Below the pieces are notes generated by a model. That model was not told the DNA's origin. It did no database searches and was given only the letters and a program-made list of their open reading frames with translations. A stretch of DNA of 64,000 bases from assembly GCF_008373765.1 (NCBI RefSeq), contig NZ_VUJW01000001.1, positions 372,189 to 436,188 of the forward strand. Reading direction: 5' to 3'. Shown in pieces: positions 24,020 to 33,777 of this stretch (position 1 is the first letter of the stretch; each line of letters begins with the position of its first letter). Both the position numbers and the translations under genes were made by a program. This DNA comes from Nocardioides antri. Lineage in GTDB: Bacteria > Actinomycetota > Actinomycetes > Propionibacteriales > Nocardioidaceae.

Positions 24020-25804
24020 GTGACCGGACCGACCCGCCCGCGCACGCCGCGGAGCCCGCACCGCGCGTCGCCGCAGCTGCGGCTGCGGATCGGCTTCGTG
24101 CTGATCGCGATGGTGCTCTCGGTGTTCGCGGCCAGGCTCGTGCAGCTGCAGGGAGTGGATCCCGAGAACTACGCCGACATGGCCGCCGCGGAGGGATCGG
24201 ACACCATCCTGCTGCCGGCCACCCGTGGCGACATCGTCGACCGCAGGGGCAACCCGCTCGCGGTGTCGATCGACGGCCGGATGATCGTGGCCGACCCGGC
24301 GCTGACCGCCGACGACGCCTCCCAGCTCGCGAGCTTCCTCGCCCGGCGCCTCGACCTCGACTACGTCGAGGTCCTGGAGCGGCTGCGGATGGAGGACAGC
24401 CGGTTCCAGTACATCGCGCGCCAGGTGCCCGCCCGGCGGGCGGCCGACGTCATCGCCGACGCCGAGGCGAAGGGCTTCGTCGGGCTGTTCACGCAGCGCG
24501 ACCCGGTGCGGATCTACCCCTCGGGCGACCTGGCGGCGAACCTGGTCGGCTTCCTCGGCACCCCGCGCAAGGACGGCTCGGCCCGCGCCCTGGCCGGGCT
24601 CGAGGACGCGTTCGACGACTTCCTCTCCGGCGCGGACGGCGAGGCGCACTACGAGGTCGGCGCCGGCAACCAGCTCCCGCTCGGCGACCACACCGTCACC
24701 CCGGCCGTCGACGGCTCCGACCTCACCCTCACCATCGACCGCGATCTGCAGTTCTTCACCCAGAAGGTCCTCCAGCAGACCGTCGAGGGCGCGCACGGCG
24801 AGTCGGGCATCGCAGTCGTGATGGACAGCCGCACCGGCGAGCTGCTCGCCCTGGCCGACTACCCGACCTACGACGCCAGCCAGCCGCAGGAGTGGCCGAA
24901 GTCGCGCTACAAGTCCAGTGCCCTCACCGACGTCTACGAGCCGGGCTCGGTCCAGAAGGTCCTCACGCTCAGTGCGGTCATCGACGCGGGGCTCGGCCGG
25001 CCGCGGCAGCAGTACGTCGTACCGCCTGTCCTGAACCGGCAGGACCGGCCGATCCACGACCACTGGGTGCACGGGATCGAGCACCTCACCCTCGCCGGCA
25101 TCCTCGCGAAGTCGTCCAACATCGGCACCGTGCTCGCCGCCGACGAGTTCGCGCCGGGCGTGCTGCGGGAGTACCTCACCGAGTTCGGGCTGGGCCGGCA
25201 GACCGACATCGGGCTGCGGGGCGAGACGAAGGGCATCCTCCCCGCAGGCGCGGAGTGGACCGACCAGGTCGACGACCGCATTGCCTTCGGCCAGTCGCTG
25301 TCGGTCAACGCCATCCAGATGATCGCCGCCGTCAACGCGATCGCCAACGACGGCGTCCGGATCGACCCGAGCCTGGTCAAGGGCAGCGCGACCCTCGACG
25401 ACGGCACCGAGATCGGCACCGACCAGGCGGACCGGCGTCGCGTGGTCAGCGCGGAGGCCGCCCGCCAGACCGCGCTCATGATGGAGCGGGTGCTCGACCC
25501 CGACGACGGCGTCGCGTCGATCGCGCGGGTCGGCGACTACCGCATCTCGGGCAAGACCGGCACCGCGCAGCGGGTCTCGGACCGCTGCGGCTGCTACGAC
25601 GGCAGTCGCACGTCGTCGTTCATCGGCTTCGGCCCGACCGACGACCCCCGGTTCACGATCTACGTCGTGGTCCACGACTCGCGGGCGGGCGGCGGCTCTG
25701 TGGTCGCCGGCCCTGCGTTCGCCAAGCTGATGGGCTACGCCCTCCGGAGGTACAGCGTGCCCCCGACCGAGACCGAGCCGTCGCGGCTCCCCGTCGAGTG
25801 GTGA
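24020..25804 (+). CDS. ftsI: Septal peptidoglycan transpeptidase (class B PBP, FtsI/PBP3)
   Basis: A 594-residue class B penicillin-binding protein that cross-links septal peptidoglycan. A short cytoplasmic tail and a membrane anchor (about 24-42) are followed by the dimerisation domain (TRGDIVDRRGNPLAVS) and the transpeptidase domain with SxxK (S310-VQK), SxN (S365-S-N367) and KTG (K512-TG). Partner of FtsW in the same cluster. Its stop overlaps the murE start (TGATG). Confidence 0.95.
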   Translation: MTGPTRPRTPRSPHRASPQLRLRIGFVLIAMVLSVFAARLVQLQGVDPENYADMAAAEGSDTILLPATRGDIVDRRGNPLAVSIDGRMIVADPALTADDASQLASFLARRLDLDYVEVLERLRMEDSRFQYIARQVPARRAADVIADAEAKGFVGLFTQRDPVRIYPSGDLAANLVGFLGTPRKDGSARALAGLEDAFDDFLSGADGEAHYEVGAGNQLPLGDHTVTPAVDGSDLTLTIDRDLQFFTQKVLQQTVEGAHGESGIAVVMDSRTGELLALADYPTYDASQPQEWPKSRYKSSALTDVYEPGSVQKVLTLSAVIDAGLGRPRQQYVVPPVLNRQDRPIHDHWVHGIEHLTLAGILAKSSNIGTVLAADEFAPGVLREYLTEFGLGRQTDIGLRGETKGILPAGAEWTDQVDDRIAFGQSLSVNAIQMIAAVNAIANDGVRIDPSLVKGSATLDDGTEIGTDQADRRRVVSAEAARQTALMMERVLDPDDGVASIARVGDYRISGKTGTAQRVSDRCGCYDGSRTSSFIGFGPTDDPRFTIYVVVHDSRAGGGSVVAGPAFAKLMGYALRRYSVPPTETEPSRLPVEW

Positions 25805-27339
25805 TGAACGCGGACCACTCGGGGGCCACCCGACCCCAGCGCCCGACCGCGTTGTCCTTCGACGACCTCGTCGCACTGGTGCGGGAGCAGGCGGACGCGC
25901 GTGCGGTGGGCGCCGGAGCGGCTGACGTCACCGGCATCACCCTCGACTCGCGCCGGGTACTGCCCGGCGACGTCTACGCCGCGCTGCCCGGGTCCCGGGC
26001 CCACGGCATCGAGTTCGTCACCCAGGCCGTGACGGCGGGCGCGAGCGCGGTGCTCACGGACGAGGCGGGCGCTGCCGCCGTACCTCCTGGGGTGGCGGCC
26101 GTCGTCGTGGAGTCGCCCCGGGCGGTGCTGGGCGCGGTGTCGGCCGGCATCTACGGCCACCCCGCCCGTGCGATGCGGATGATCGGCGTGACCGGCACCC
26201 AGGGGAAGACCACCGTCACGCGCGTGCTCGACGGGGGGCTCGGCGCTGCCGGCGTCACGTCCGCCGTGGTCGGCACGGTCGGCACCCGGATCGCCGGCGT
26301 CGACGTGAAGACCGCGCTGACGACGCCCGAGGCCCCGGACCTGCACGGCCTCTTCGCGCTGATGCGGGAGCAGGGCGTGACGTGCTGCGCGATGGAGGTG
26401 TCGAGCCACGCGCTCGTGCTCGGGCGGGTGGACGGTGTCGTGTTCGACGTCGCCGTCTTCACGAACCTCGGTCGCGACCACCTCGACTTCCACGCCGACG
26501 TCGACGACTACTTCGCGGCGAAGGCGATGCTGTTCACGCCCGAGCGCGCGCGGCTCGGGCTGGCCAACATCGACGACGAGCACGGCCGGCGGCTGGTGGA
26601 GACCGGGGCGATCCCGTTCCGGACGATGTCGACCCGGGGCGAGGCCGACTGGTCGGTGGCGGACGTCGACCTCGGGCCGGAGGGCTCGACGTTCACGGTC
26701 CGCGGGCCGGGTGGCCTGTCGCTCCCGGCCTCGGTCGGGCTGCCGGGCGACTTCAACGTCGCGAACGCGCTCTCGGCGATCGCGGCCGCGGTCGAGGTGG
26801 GGTTCGCACCCGACCTGGTGGCGGCGGGCATCGCCGAGCTCGGCGGCGTGCCGGGCCGGCTCGAGCGGGTGACCGGCGGGCGCGGCGGGCCGACCGTCTA
26901 CGTCGACTACGCCCACAAGCCGGACGCCCTGACCGCTGTCCTGGCGACCCTCCGACCGGTGACCGCGGGCCGGCTCATCGCCGTTGTCGGCGCCGGGGGC
27001 GACCGCGACCGCGGGAAGCGGCCGGTCATGGGCGCGATCGCTGCTGCCCAGGCCGACCTCGTGATCATCACCGACGACAACCCCCGCAGCGAGGACCCGG
27101 CCGCCATCCGCGCCGAGATCCTCGCCGGCGTGGCCGAGGTCGACGCCGGGCAGCGCGCAGAGGTGCGCGAGATCGGCGACCGGCGCGCGGCGATCGCGGC
27201 TGCGATCGCCGATGCGGAGGAGGGCGACGTCGTGCTGGTCGCGGGGAAGGGGCACGAGACCGGCCAGGAGATCGCCGGTGTGGTCCACCCCTTCGACGAC
27301 CGTGAGGTCGTGCGCGAGCTGCTGGGAGGCGACCGGTGA
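25804..27339 (+). CDS. murE: UDP-MurNAc-tripeptide synthetase (diaminopimelate-adding)
   Basis: A 511-residue Mur ligase adding the third residue to UDP-MurNAc-L-Ala-D-Glu. ATP site GVTGTQGKTTVTR, carbamylated lysine region, and the DNPR motif (ITDDNPRSEDP) that specifies diaminopimelate rather than lysine. DAP stereochemistry cannot be decided from the motif; LL-DAP organisms such as streptomycetes also carry DNPR. ATG 25804 overlaps the ftsI stop by one base. Confidence 0.95.
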   Translation: MNADHSGATRPQRPTALSFDDLVALVREQADARAVGAGAADVTGITLDSRRVLPGDVYAALPGSRAHGIEFVTQAVTAGASAVLTDEAGAAAVPPGVAAVVVESPRAVLGAVSAGIYGHPARAMRMIGVTGTQGKTTVTRVLDGGLGAAGVTSAVVGTVGTRIAGVDVKTALTTPEAPDLHGLFALMREQGVTCCAMEVSSHALVLGRVDGVVFDVAVFTNLGRDHLDFHADVDDYFAAKAMLFTPERARLGLANIDDEHGRRLVETGAIPFRTMSTRGEADWSVADVDLGPEGSTFTVRGPGGLSLPASVGLPGDFNVANALSAIAAAVEVGFAPDLVAAGIAELGGVPGRLERVTGGRGGPTVYVDYAHKPDALTAVLATLRPVTAGRLIAVVGAGGDRDRGKRPVMGAIAAAQADLVIITDDNPRSEDPAAIRAEILAGVAEVDAGQRAEVREIGDRRAAIAAAIADAEEGDVVLVAGKGHETGQEIAGVVHPFDDREVVRELLGGDR

Positions 27340-28709
27340 TCCCGATGCGGCTGGACGAGGTCGCGGCGGTCGTCGGCGGTGAGGTGCACGGAGACCCCGC
27401 GGTGGTCGTCGCCGGTCCGGCGTACGTCGACAGCCGCTCGCCCGTCGCGGACGGCCTCTTCGTGGCGATCGTGGGGGAGCGGGTCGACGGCCATGCCTAC
27501 GCCGCCGGCGCGCACGCCGTGCTCGGCAGCCGCCCCACGGACGCGCCGACCGTGGTGGTCGCCGACCCGGTCGTCGCGCTCGGCAGGCTCGCCCGTCACG
27601 TCGCCGACCACACGCCGGCGACACTGCTGGCGCTGACCGGCTCGCAGGGCAAGACCGGCACCAAGGACTACCTGGCCAGCGTGCTGGGCCGGCTCGCGGG
27701 GACGGGCCGCGTCGTCGCGACCGAGGGCAACGGCAACAACGAGATCGGGGTCCCGCTCACGGTCCTCCGCGCGGGTGCGGACACCGACTTCCTCGTCGTC
27801 GAGATGGGCGCCCGGGGGATCGGCCACATCGGCTACCTCTGCGAGATCGCGCCGCCACGGGTCGCGGCCGTGCTCAACGTCGGCACCGCCCACGTCGGCG
27901 AGTTCGGTGGCCGCGAGCAGATCGCGCAGGCGAAGGGCGAGATCGTCGAGGCGCTGCCGGCCGACGGGACCGCGGTCCTCAACGCCGACGACCCGCTCGT
28001 GGCCGCGATGGCGCCGCGCTCGGCGGCGCCGGTGATGACCTTCGGGAGCACCGGCGACCTGCGCTGGGAGGGCGTCGAGCTCGACGACCTCGGTCGTCCG
28101 TCCTTCACCCTTCTCCACGCGGGCGAGGCCCATCCGGTGCGGCTGCTCCAGACCGGGGCCCATCAGGTGCCCAACGCCGCCGCCGCTGCGGCGATGGCCG
28201 TCGCCGCGGGGCTTCCGCTCGCCGACGTCGCGGGAGCGCTGTCGGAGGCCGCGGCTGCCTCCCGCTGGCGGATGGAGGTCCACGAGCGCCCGGACGGGCT
28301 CGTCGTGGTCAACGACGCCTACAACGCCAACCCCGACTCGGTGCGCGCGGCGCTCGAGGCCCTGGTCGCCATCGGGCGGGCCCGCGGGCGCCGTACCGTC
28401 GCCGTGCTCGGACAGATGATGGAGCTCGGCAGCGAGCACGAGGCCGGTCACCGCTCGGTCGGCGCCGCCGCCGCGCGGCTCGGCGTCGACGTCGTCGTCG
28501 TGGTCGGCGAGGAGGCCGGCCCGATCGCGGACGCGGCGGGGGACGGGCCCGTCGTGGTCAGGACCGAGGGGCGCGACGAGGCGCTGACGTGGGTGCGGCA
28601 GAATGCCGGTCCGGAGGACGTCGTCCTCGTGAAGGCGTCACGGGGGGCGGCGCTCGAATGGGTCGCCGAGCGGCTGCTGGGTGACGCCGAGGACATTGAT
28701 CGTGCTTGA
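27336..28709 (+). CDS. murF: UDP-MurNAc-tripeptide:D-Ala-D-Ala ligase
   Basis: A 457-residue Mur ligase completing the pentapeptide with D-Ala-D-Ala. N-terminal substrate domain (DEVAAVVGGEVHGD), ATP loop LTGSQGKTGTKDYL (the GKTG form is typical of MurF), EGNGNNEIGVPLT, VEMGARGIGHI and VNDAYNANPDS. GTG 27336 overlaps the murE stop by 4 bp (GTGA). Confidence 0.95.
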   Translation: MIPMRLDEVAAVVGGEVHGDPAVVVAGPAYVDSRSPVADGLFVAIVGERVDGHAYAAGAHAVLGSRPTDAPTVVVADPVVALGRLARHVADHTPATLLALTGSQGKTGTKDYLASVLGRLAGTGRVVATEGNGNNEIGVPLTVLRAGADTDFLVVEMGARGIGHIGYLCEIAPPRVAAVLNVGTAHVGEFGGREQIAQAKGEIVEALPADGTAVLNADDPLVAAMAPRSAAPVMTFGSTGDLRWEGVELDDLGRPSFTLLHAGEAHPVRLLQTGAHQVPNAAAAAAMAVAAGLPLADVAGALSEAAAASRWRMEVHERPDGLVVVNDAYNANPDSVRAALEALVAIGRARGRRTVAVLGQMMELGSEHEAGHRSVGAAAARLGVDVVVVVGEEAGPIADAAGDGPVVVRTEGRDEALTWVRQNAGPEDVVLVKASRGAALEWVAERLLGDAEDIDRA

Positions 28710-28721
28710 GAGGACGACGCC

Positions 28722-29807
28722 GTGCTAGCGATCCTGCTCGGTGGGGGCATCTCCCTGCTGATCTCGCTGCTCGGCACCCGGGTCGCGATCCGCCTCTTCA
28801 CGAAGTGGGGCTACGGCCAGGAGATCCGCGAGGACGGCCCGACCAGCCACCACACCAAGCGCGGGACGCCCACGATGGGTGGCGTCGTCGTCATCGCCTC
28901 CGTCGTGCTCGGCTACTTCCTCGCCAAGCTCCTGACGACCAACGCGCCGAGCGCGTCGGCGCTGCTCCTGCTCTTCCTCTTCGTCGGCATGGGCCTGGTC
29001 GGCTTCCTCGACGACTTCATCAAGATCTACAAGCAGCGCAACCTCGGCCTGCGGAGCAAGGCGAAGATGGTCGGCCAGACCCTCATCGCTCTCGTCTTCG
29101 GCGTGCTCGCGCTGTCGCCGTGGCTCGAGGACGAGAACGGCCGCACGCCCGGCTCCCACAAGGTCTCCTTCCTCCGGGAGCTCGACTGGTTCGTCCTGCC
29201 GACGATCCTCGCGCTGCTGCTGGTCTGGTTGCTCGTCACCGGCTTCAGCAACGCGGTCAACCTCACCGACGGGCTCGACGGCCTCGCCGCCGGCGCGAGC
29301 GTGATGGTGTTCGGCGCCTACACGTTGGTGAACATCTGGCAGAACAACCAGTTCTGCCAGGAAGCCCCCAGCGCCAGCTGCTACAACGTCCGAGATCCGC
29401 TCGACCTCGCGATCATCGCCGCGGCGCTCACGGGCGCCTGCTTCGGCTTCCTGTGGTGGAACGCCTCGCCGGCCAAGATCTTCATGGGCGACACCGGGTC
29501 CCTGTCGCTCGGCGGCGCCCTCGCGGGCTTCGCGATCCTCACCCGCACGGAGCTGCTGCTCGTGATCCTCGGCGGCCTGTTCGTACTCGAGACGGTCTCG
29601 GTGATGGCGCAGGTGACCTGGTTCAAGGCGACCAAGAAGTTCACCGGCGTGGGGCGCCGGATCTTCCGGATCGCCCCGATCCACCACCACTTCGAGATGC
29701 TCGGCTGGGAGCAGGTCACGGTCGTCATCCGGTTCTGGATCATCACCGGCCTCTTCGTCGCCACCGGGCTCGGGGTCTTCTACGCAGAGTGGGTGGCGCG
29801 ACTTTGA
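28722..29807 (+). CDS. mraY: Phospho-MurNAc-pentapeptide transferase (lipid I synthase)
   Basis: A 361-residue polytopic enzyme that transfers phospho-MurNAc-pentapeptide to undecaprenyl phosphate. About ten membrane helices; family motifs GPTSHHTKRGTPTMGG, GFLDDFIKI (Asp pair), NLTDGLDGLA, and the cytoplasmic HHHFE in RIAPIHHHFEMLGW. GTG 28722 lies 12 bp after the murF stop. Confidence 0.96.
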   Translation: MLAILLGGGISLLISLLGTRVAIRLFTKWGYGQEIREDGPTSHHTKRGTPTMGGVVVIASVVLGYFLAKLLTTNAPSASALLLLFLFVGMGLVGFLDDFIKIYKQRNLGLRSKAKMVGQTLIALVFGVLALSPWLEDENGRTPGSHKVSFLRELDWFVLPTILALLLVWLLVTGFSNAVNLTDGLDGLAAGASVMVFGAYTLVNIWQNNQFCQEAPSASCYNVRDPLDLAIIAAALTGACFGFLWWNASPAKIFMGDTGSLSLGGALAGFAILTRTELLLVILGGLFVLETVSVMAQVTWFKATKKFTGVGRRIFRIAPIHHHFEMLGWEQVTVVIRFWIITGLFVATGLGVFYAEWVARL

Positions 29808-31291
29808 CCGACGTACGCACCCTCGGCCGCAAGGACTCCTGGGAGGGCGTCCGCGCGGTCGTGGCGGGCTTCGGCGCGAGCGGGTACGCCGCCGCCGACA
29901 ACCTCACCCACCTCGGCGCCTCGGTGACGGTGCTGGCCGAGAACGCCACGGCGGCGCAGCTGGAGCGGGCCGAGCTGCTGGAGATCCTCGGCGCGACCGT
30001 CCACCTGCACGCCGGGGCGACGGACCAGCTGCCCGACGACGTCGACCTGGTCGTGACGTCGCCGGGATTCCGCCCGGACGCGCCGTTGCTGGCCCAGGCG
30101 GGGGAGCGGGGCGTCCCGGTGTGGGGCGAGGTCGAGCTCGCGTGGCGGCTGCGCGACCCCGACCACCCGGCGCCGTGGTTGTGCGTGACCGGCACCAACG
30201 GCAAGACCACCACCGTGCAGATGCTCGACTCGATCCTCCGTGCTGCCGGGCTGCGCAGCGTGGCCGCCGGCAACGTCGGCCTGCCGCTGACCGAGGCCGT
30301 TATGGACCCCGAGCCGTACGACGTCCTCGCGGTCGAGCTGTCGAGCTTCCAGCTCCACTACGTGTCGACGATGGCGGCCGAGTCGAGCGCCGTCCTGAAC
30401 ATCGCGGAGGACCACCTCGACTGGTACTCCGGTGAGGCCGGCATGGCCGGCTACGCGCGCGACAAGGGCCGCATCTACGAGGGTGTCGAGCGGGCGTGCG
30501 TCTACAACGTCGCGGACCCGGCGACCGAGGAGCTGGTCCGGGAGGCCGACGTCGTCGAGGGTGCACGGGCCATCGGGTTCACGCTCGGCATCCCGTCGGT
30601 GGGGATGGTCGGCGTGGTCGACGACATCCTGGTCGACCGGGCCTTCATCGACGAGCGGCAGACCAGCGCCGCCGAGCTGTGCGCCGTCTCCGACCTCGCC
30701 TCACCGGCCCCCCACTTCGTCGCCAACGCGCTCGCCGCTGCCGCGCTCGCCCTGGCGCACGGCATCAGCCGGTCCGCCGTACGCGAGGGCCTGCGGGCGT
30801 TCCGGCCCGACGGCCACCGGATCGCGGTGGTCGCCGAGCACGAGGGCGTGACCTGGGTCGACGACTCCAAGGCCACCAACCCGCACGCCGCGCAGTCGTC
30901 CCTCGCGGCCTACGACCCGGTCGTCTGGGTCGCGGGAGGTCTCGCCAAGGGGGCCACCTTCGACGAGCTCGTGCAGCAGGTGGGCAGCCGGCTGCGTGCC
31001 GTCGTGCTCATCGGCCGCGACCGCGCGGTGATCGCGGAGGCGCTTGCGCGACACGCGCCGGATGTGCCGGTGATCCAGGTGACCGCCGGAGAGACTGGCC
31101 CGGTAGACGGGGCTGACCTGATGGGTCGCGTCGTCGGGGCGGCGGCCGCGGCTGCCCGTCCCGGGGACACGGTGCTGCTCGCGCCGGGCTGCGCCTCGAT
31201 GGACCAGTTCACCGACTACGCCGCGCGGGGCGATGCCTTCGCAGCAGCGGTCCGGGCGGCGATCGAGCAGGGCAGGACGCCGCACGACTGA
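29804..31291 (+). CDS. murD: UDP-MurNAc-L-alanine:D-glutamate ligase
   Basis: A 495-residue Mur ligase adding D-glutamate. N-terminal Rossmann-like domain (VVAGFGASGYAAADNL), ATP loop CVTGTNGKTTTVQML, AGNVGLPLTEAV, VELSSFQLHY, and WVDDSKATNPHA. The only in-frame start at the junction is TTG 29804, which overlaps the mraY stop by 4 bp (TTGA); no in-frame ATG or GTG is closer. The gene is slightly longer than many MurD proteins because of an insertion around residues 255-290. Confidence 0.94.
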   Translation: MTDVRTLGRKDSWEGVRAVVAGFGASGYAAADNLTHLGASVTVLAENATAAQLERAELLEILGATVHLHAGATDQLPDDVDLVVTSPGFRPDAPLLAQAGERGVPVWGEVELAWRLRDPDHPAPWLCVTGTNGKTTTVQMLDSILRAAGLRSVAAGNVGLPLTEAVMDPEPYDVLAVELSSFQLHYVSTMAAESSAVLNIAEDHLDWYSGEAGMAGYARDKGRIYEGVERACVYNVADPATEELVREADVVEGARAIGFTLGIPSVGMVGVVDDILVDRAFIDERQTSAAELCAVSDLASPAPHFVANALAAAALALAHGISRSAVREGLRAFRPDGHRIAVVAEHEGVTWVDDSKATNPHAAQSSLAAYDPVVWVAGGLAKGATFDELVQQVGSRLRAVVLIGRDRAVIAEALARHAPDVPVIQVTAGETGPVDGADLMGRVVGAAAAAARPGDTVLLAPGCASMDQFTDYAARGDAFAAAVRAAIEQGRTPHD

Positions 31292-31312
31292 TGCCGAGGG
31301 AAAGGGGTCGCC

Positions 31313-32626
31313 ATCACCACCGCGCTCCCTGACCGCCGCGAGGGCTCCCGGATCCCGTCGCCGCGCGCCGCTGCTGCTGCGCTCGGCCGGCTGCGGCCCT
31401 CGAGCCGGCCGGAAGCGGAGCGGACGTCCTGGCTGGCCGCGCTGCGCGACGCGATGTCGCGCCCGCTGACCAACTACTACCTGCTGCTCGGCTCGATCGC
31501 GCTGCTGCTGACGATCGGCCTGCTGATGGTCCTGAGCTCGTCGAGCGTCGATGCCTACCAGAGGTTCGGCGACTCCTACGCCACCGTCAAACGCCAGCTG
31601 CTGTGGGTCGTCGTCGGCGTCCCACTGGCGTGGGCGGCGTCGCGCGTCTCGCCGCTGTGGGTCCGCCGGCTGGCCTATCCCGCGTTCTCGGTCTCGCTCG
31701 CCCTCCTGCTGCTGACCGCGTTCATCGGCGTGGAGGTCAACGGCAACAAGAACTGGGTCGTGATCGGCCCGCTCCAGATCCAGCCGTCGGAGATCGCGAA
31801 GCTGTCGCTGATCATCTGGGCGGCTCACATCTACGCCAACAAGGACCGCCGGCTCCGCAGCCTCCACGAGATGATGGTCCCCGTCGTCCCGGGCATGCTG
31901 CTGGCGACCGGCCTGGTCGTCGCCGGGCGTGACCTCGGCACCGCGCTGGTGTTCTTCGCGATCCTCGTCGGCATGCTCTGGGTCGTCGGGGCCCCGGCCC
32001 GGCTGTTCGTGCTGTGCCTGAGCGTCGTCAGCGTCGTCGCCCTGGGACTGGCCGCCACCGACCCCGAGCGCCTGGAGCGGATCACGACGTTCGTCGATCC
32101 GTTCAAGGACTACCACGGCACGGGCTGGCAGCCCGCGCACGGCCTCTACGCCATGTCGAGTGGCGGCATCTTCGGCCAGGGCATCGGCGCCAGCCAGCAG
32201 AAGTGGGGCACCCTTCCCGAGGCCCACACCGACTTCATCTTCGCGGTCCTCGGCGAGGAGCTCGGGCTCGTCGGCACCTTGCTGGTCATCGGGCTCTTCC
32301 TCGCGATCGCCTACGCCACGCTGCGGATCGGCCGCGAGACCAAGGACCCGTTCGTCCGCTACTGCAGCTTCGGCATCGTGGTCTGGCTCCTCGGCCAGAT
32401 GATGATCAACGTGGGCATGGTGCTGGCGCTGCTGCCGGTGATCGGCATCCCCCTGCCGCTGGTCTCGTACGGCGGCTCGAGCCTGCTGCCCACGCTGATC
32501 GCGCTCGGCCTGGTGGTCGGCTTCGCCCGCCGCGAACCTGCGGCCGCGCGGGCGCTTGCCCAGCGACGTCGTACCCGCGGCGTCGGTCCCCGCCCCCGCT
32601 CCACGGGGCTGTCCGCCCGCCGGTAA
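31313..32626 (+). CDS. ftsW: Peptidoglycan glycosyltransferase FtsW
   Basis: A SEDS-family polymerase that elongates septal glycan strands from lipid II. Ten membrane helices, with KNWVVIGPLQIQPSEIAKLSL, AGRDLGTAL, and the C-terminal GIPLPLVSYGGSSLLPTLIA. The start is unusual. The first ATG, at 31454, has no ribosome-binding site and would remove the cytoplasmic N-terminal extension normal in actinobacterial FtsW. The frame is open back to the murD stop, and an ATC at 31313 stands behind GAGGGAAAGGGG. I therefore annotate from 31313 (437 residues); a conventional caller would give 31454 (390 residues). Confidence 0.88.
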   Translation: MTTALPDRREGSRIPSPRAAAAALGRLRPSSRPEAERTSWLAALRDAMSRPLTNYYLLLGSIALLLTIGLLMVLSSSSVDAYQRFGDSYATVKRQLLWVVVGVPLAWAASRVSPLWVRRLAYPAFSVSLALLLLTAFIGVEVNGNKNWVVIGPLQIQPSEIAKLSLIIWAAHIYANKDRRLRSLHEMMVPVVPGMLLATGLVVAGRDLGTALVFFAILVGMLWVVGAPARLFVLCLSVVSVVALGLAATDPERLERITTFVDPFKDYHGTGWQPAHGLYAMSSGGIFGQGIGASQQKWGTLPEAHTDFIFAVLGEELGLVGTLLVIGLFLAIAYATLRIGRETKDPFVRYCSFGIVVWLLGQMMINVGMVLALLPVIGIPLPLVSYGGSSLLPTLIALGLVVGFARREPAAARALAQRRRTRGVGPRPRSTGLSARR

Positions 32627-32688
32627 CGTCCCGTGCCGGGTCACGGATCAGCGGTCGGTCGAGCAGTGCGGAGAAGGGGGACGGGGAG

Positions 32689-33777
32689 ATGAAGGTCTTG
32701 TTGGCCGGGGGTGGGACCGCCGGCCACACCTCGCCGCTCCTCGCGACGGCGGACGCCCTGGTGCGGCTCGACCCGGCGACCGAGATCACCTGCCTCGGCA
32801 CCCCGCGCGGCCTCGAGAGCACCGTCGTGCCGGCCGCCGGCTACCCGCTCGAGCTGATCCCGCCCGTCCCGCTGCCGCGACGACCGAACGGCGACCTGGC
32901 GCGGGTGCCGTCCCGGCTGCGGGGCGCGGTCAAGGCGACGCTCGAGGTCATCGACCGCGTGCGGCCGGAGGTGATCGTCGGCTACGGCGGCTACGTCTCG
33001 ATGCCGGCCTACCTCGCGGCGCGCCGGCGCAGGCTGCCTCTGGTGATCCACGAGCAGAACGCGCTGCCCGGCCTCGCCAACAAGGTGGGCGCGCGGATCG
33101 CCGACCGGGTCGCCGTGAGCTTTCCCGACACGCCCCTGAAGAAGGCCGAGTACGTCGGTCTGCCGATCCGGCGGATGATCTCGCAGCTCGACCGCTCCGC
33201 GCTCCGCGCGGAGGCGCGGGCGTTCTTCGGGCTCGACCCCGACCTGCCGACGCTCGTCGTGACCGGCGGCTCGCTGGGCGCGTGGAAGCTCAACCGCGCG
33301 GTGTCCCGCGCGTCCGCAGCGCTCGGCACCGGCGGGGTCCAGGTGCTCCACGTGATCGGAGCGCGGGGCAAGGAGGACCCGGAGTGGGTCGACCCGGTCG
33401 ACACCGGGACGCCGTACGTCGTCGTGCCGTTCGTCGAGCGGATGGACTACGCCCTCGCCGCCGCCGACCTGATGGTCTGCCGGGCCGGCGCGTCCAGCGT
33501 GGTCGAGGCCGCCGCCACCGGGGTGCCGGCGATCTTCGTGCCGCTCGCGCACGGCAATGGCGAGCAGGTCCACAACGCCCGGCCGGTGGTCGCCGCCGGG
33601 GGAGCGCTGATGGTCGAGGAGCCTGCCTTCACCGCCGACTACGTCGCTGACACCGTGCCTGCGCTGGCGACCGACCGCGCCCGGCTGGAGGCGATGGGCG
33701 CCGCGGCGGCCGGGCTCGTGCCCGCCGACGCCGACGACCACCTCGCGCGCATCGTCGCCGGGACGGCGGCGCGATGA
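32689..33777 (+). CDS. murG: UDP-GlcNAc:lipid I GlcNAc transferase (lipid II synthase)
   Basis: A 362-residue GT28 glycosyltransferase with two Rossmann domains. Motifs: LLAGGGTAGHTSPLLA (G loop, with HTSP instead of the usual HxxP), GYGGYVSMPAYLAA, IHEQNALPGLANK, VTGGSLGAWKLN, and the donor site CRAGASSVVEAAATGVPAIF with PLAHGNGEQ. Acts at the inner membrane face. ATG 32689 follows a GGGGG stretch; its stop overlaps murC by 4 bp. Confidence 0.95.
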   Translation: MKVLLAGGGTAGHTSPLLATADALVRLDPATEITCLGTPRGLESTVVPAAGYPLELIPPVPLPRRPNGDLARVPSRLRGAVKATLEVIDRVRPEVIVGYGGYVSMPAYLAARRRRLPLVIHEQNALPGLANKVGARIADRVAVSFPDTPLKKAEYVGLPIRRMISQLDRSALRAEARAFFGLDPDLPTLVVTGGSLGAWKLNRAVSRASAALGTGGVQVLHVIGARGKEDPEWVDPVDTGTPYVVVPFVERMDYALAAADLMVCRAGASSVVEAAATGVPAIFVPLAHGNGEQVHNARPVVAAGGALMVEEPAFTADYVADTVPALATDRARLEAMGAAAAGLVPADADDHLARIVAGTAAR

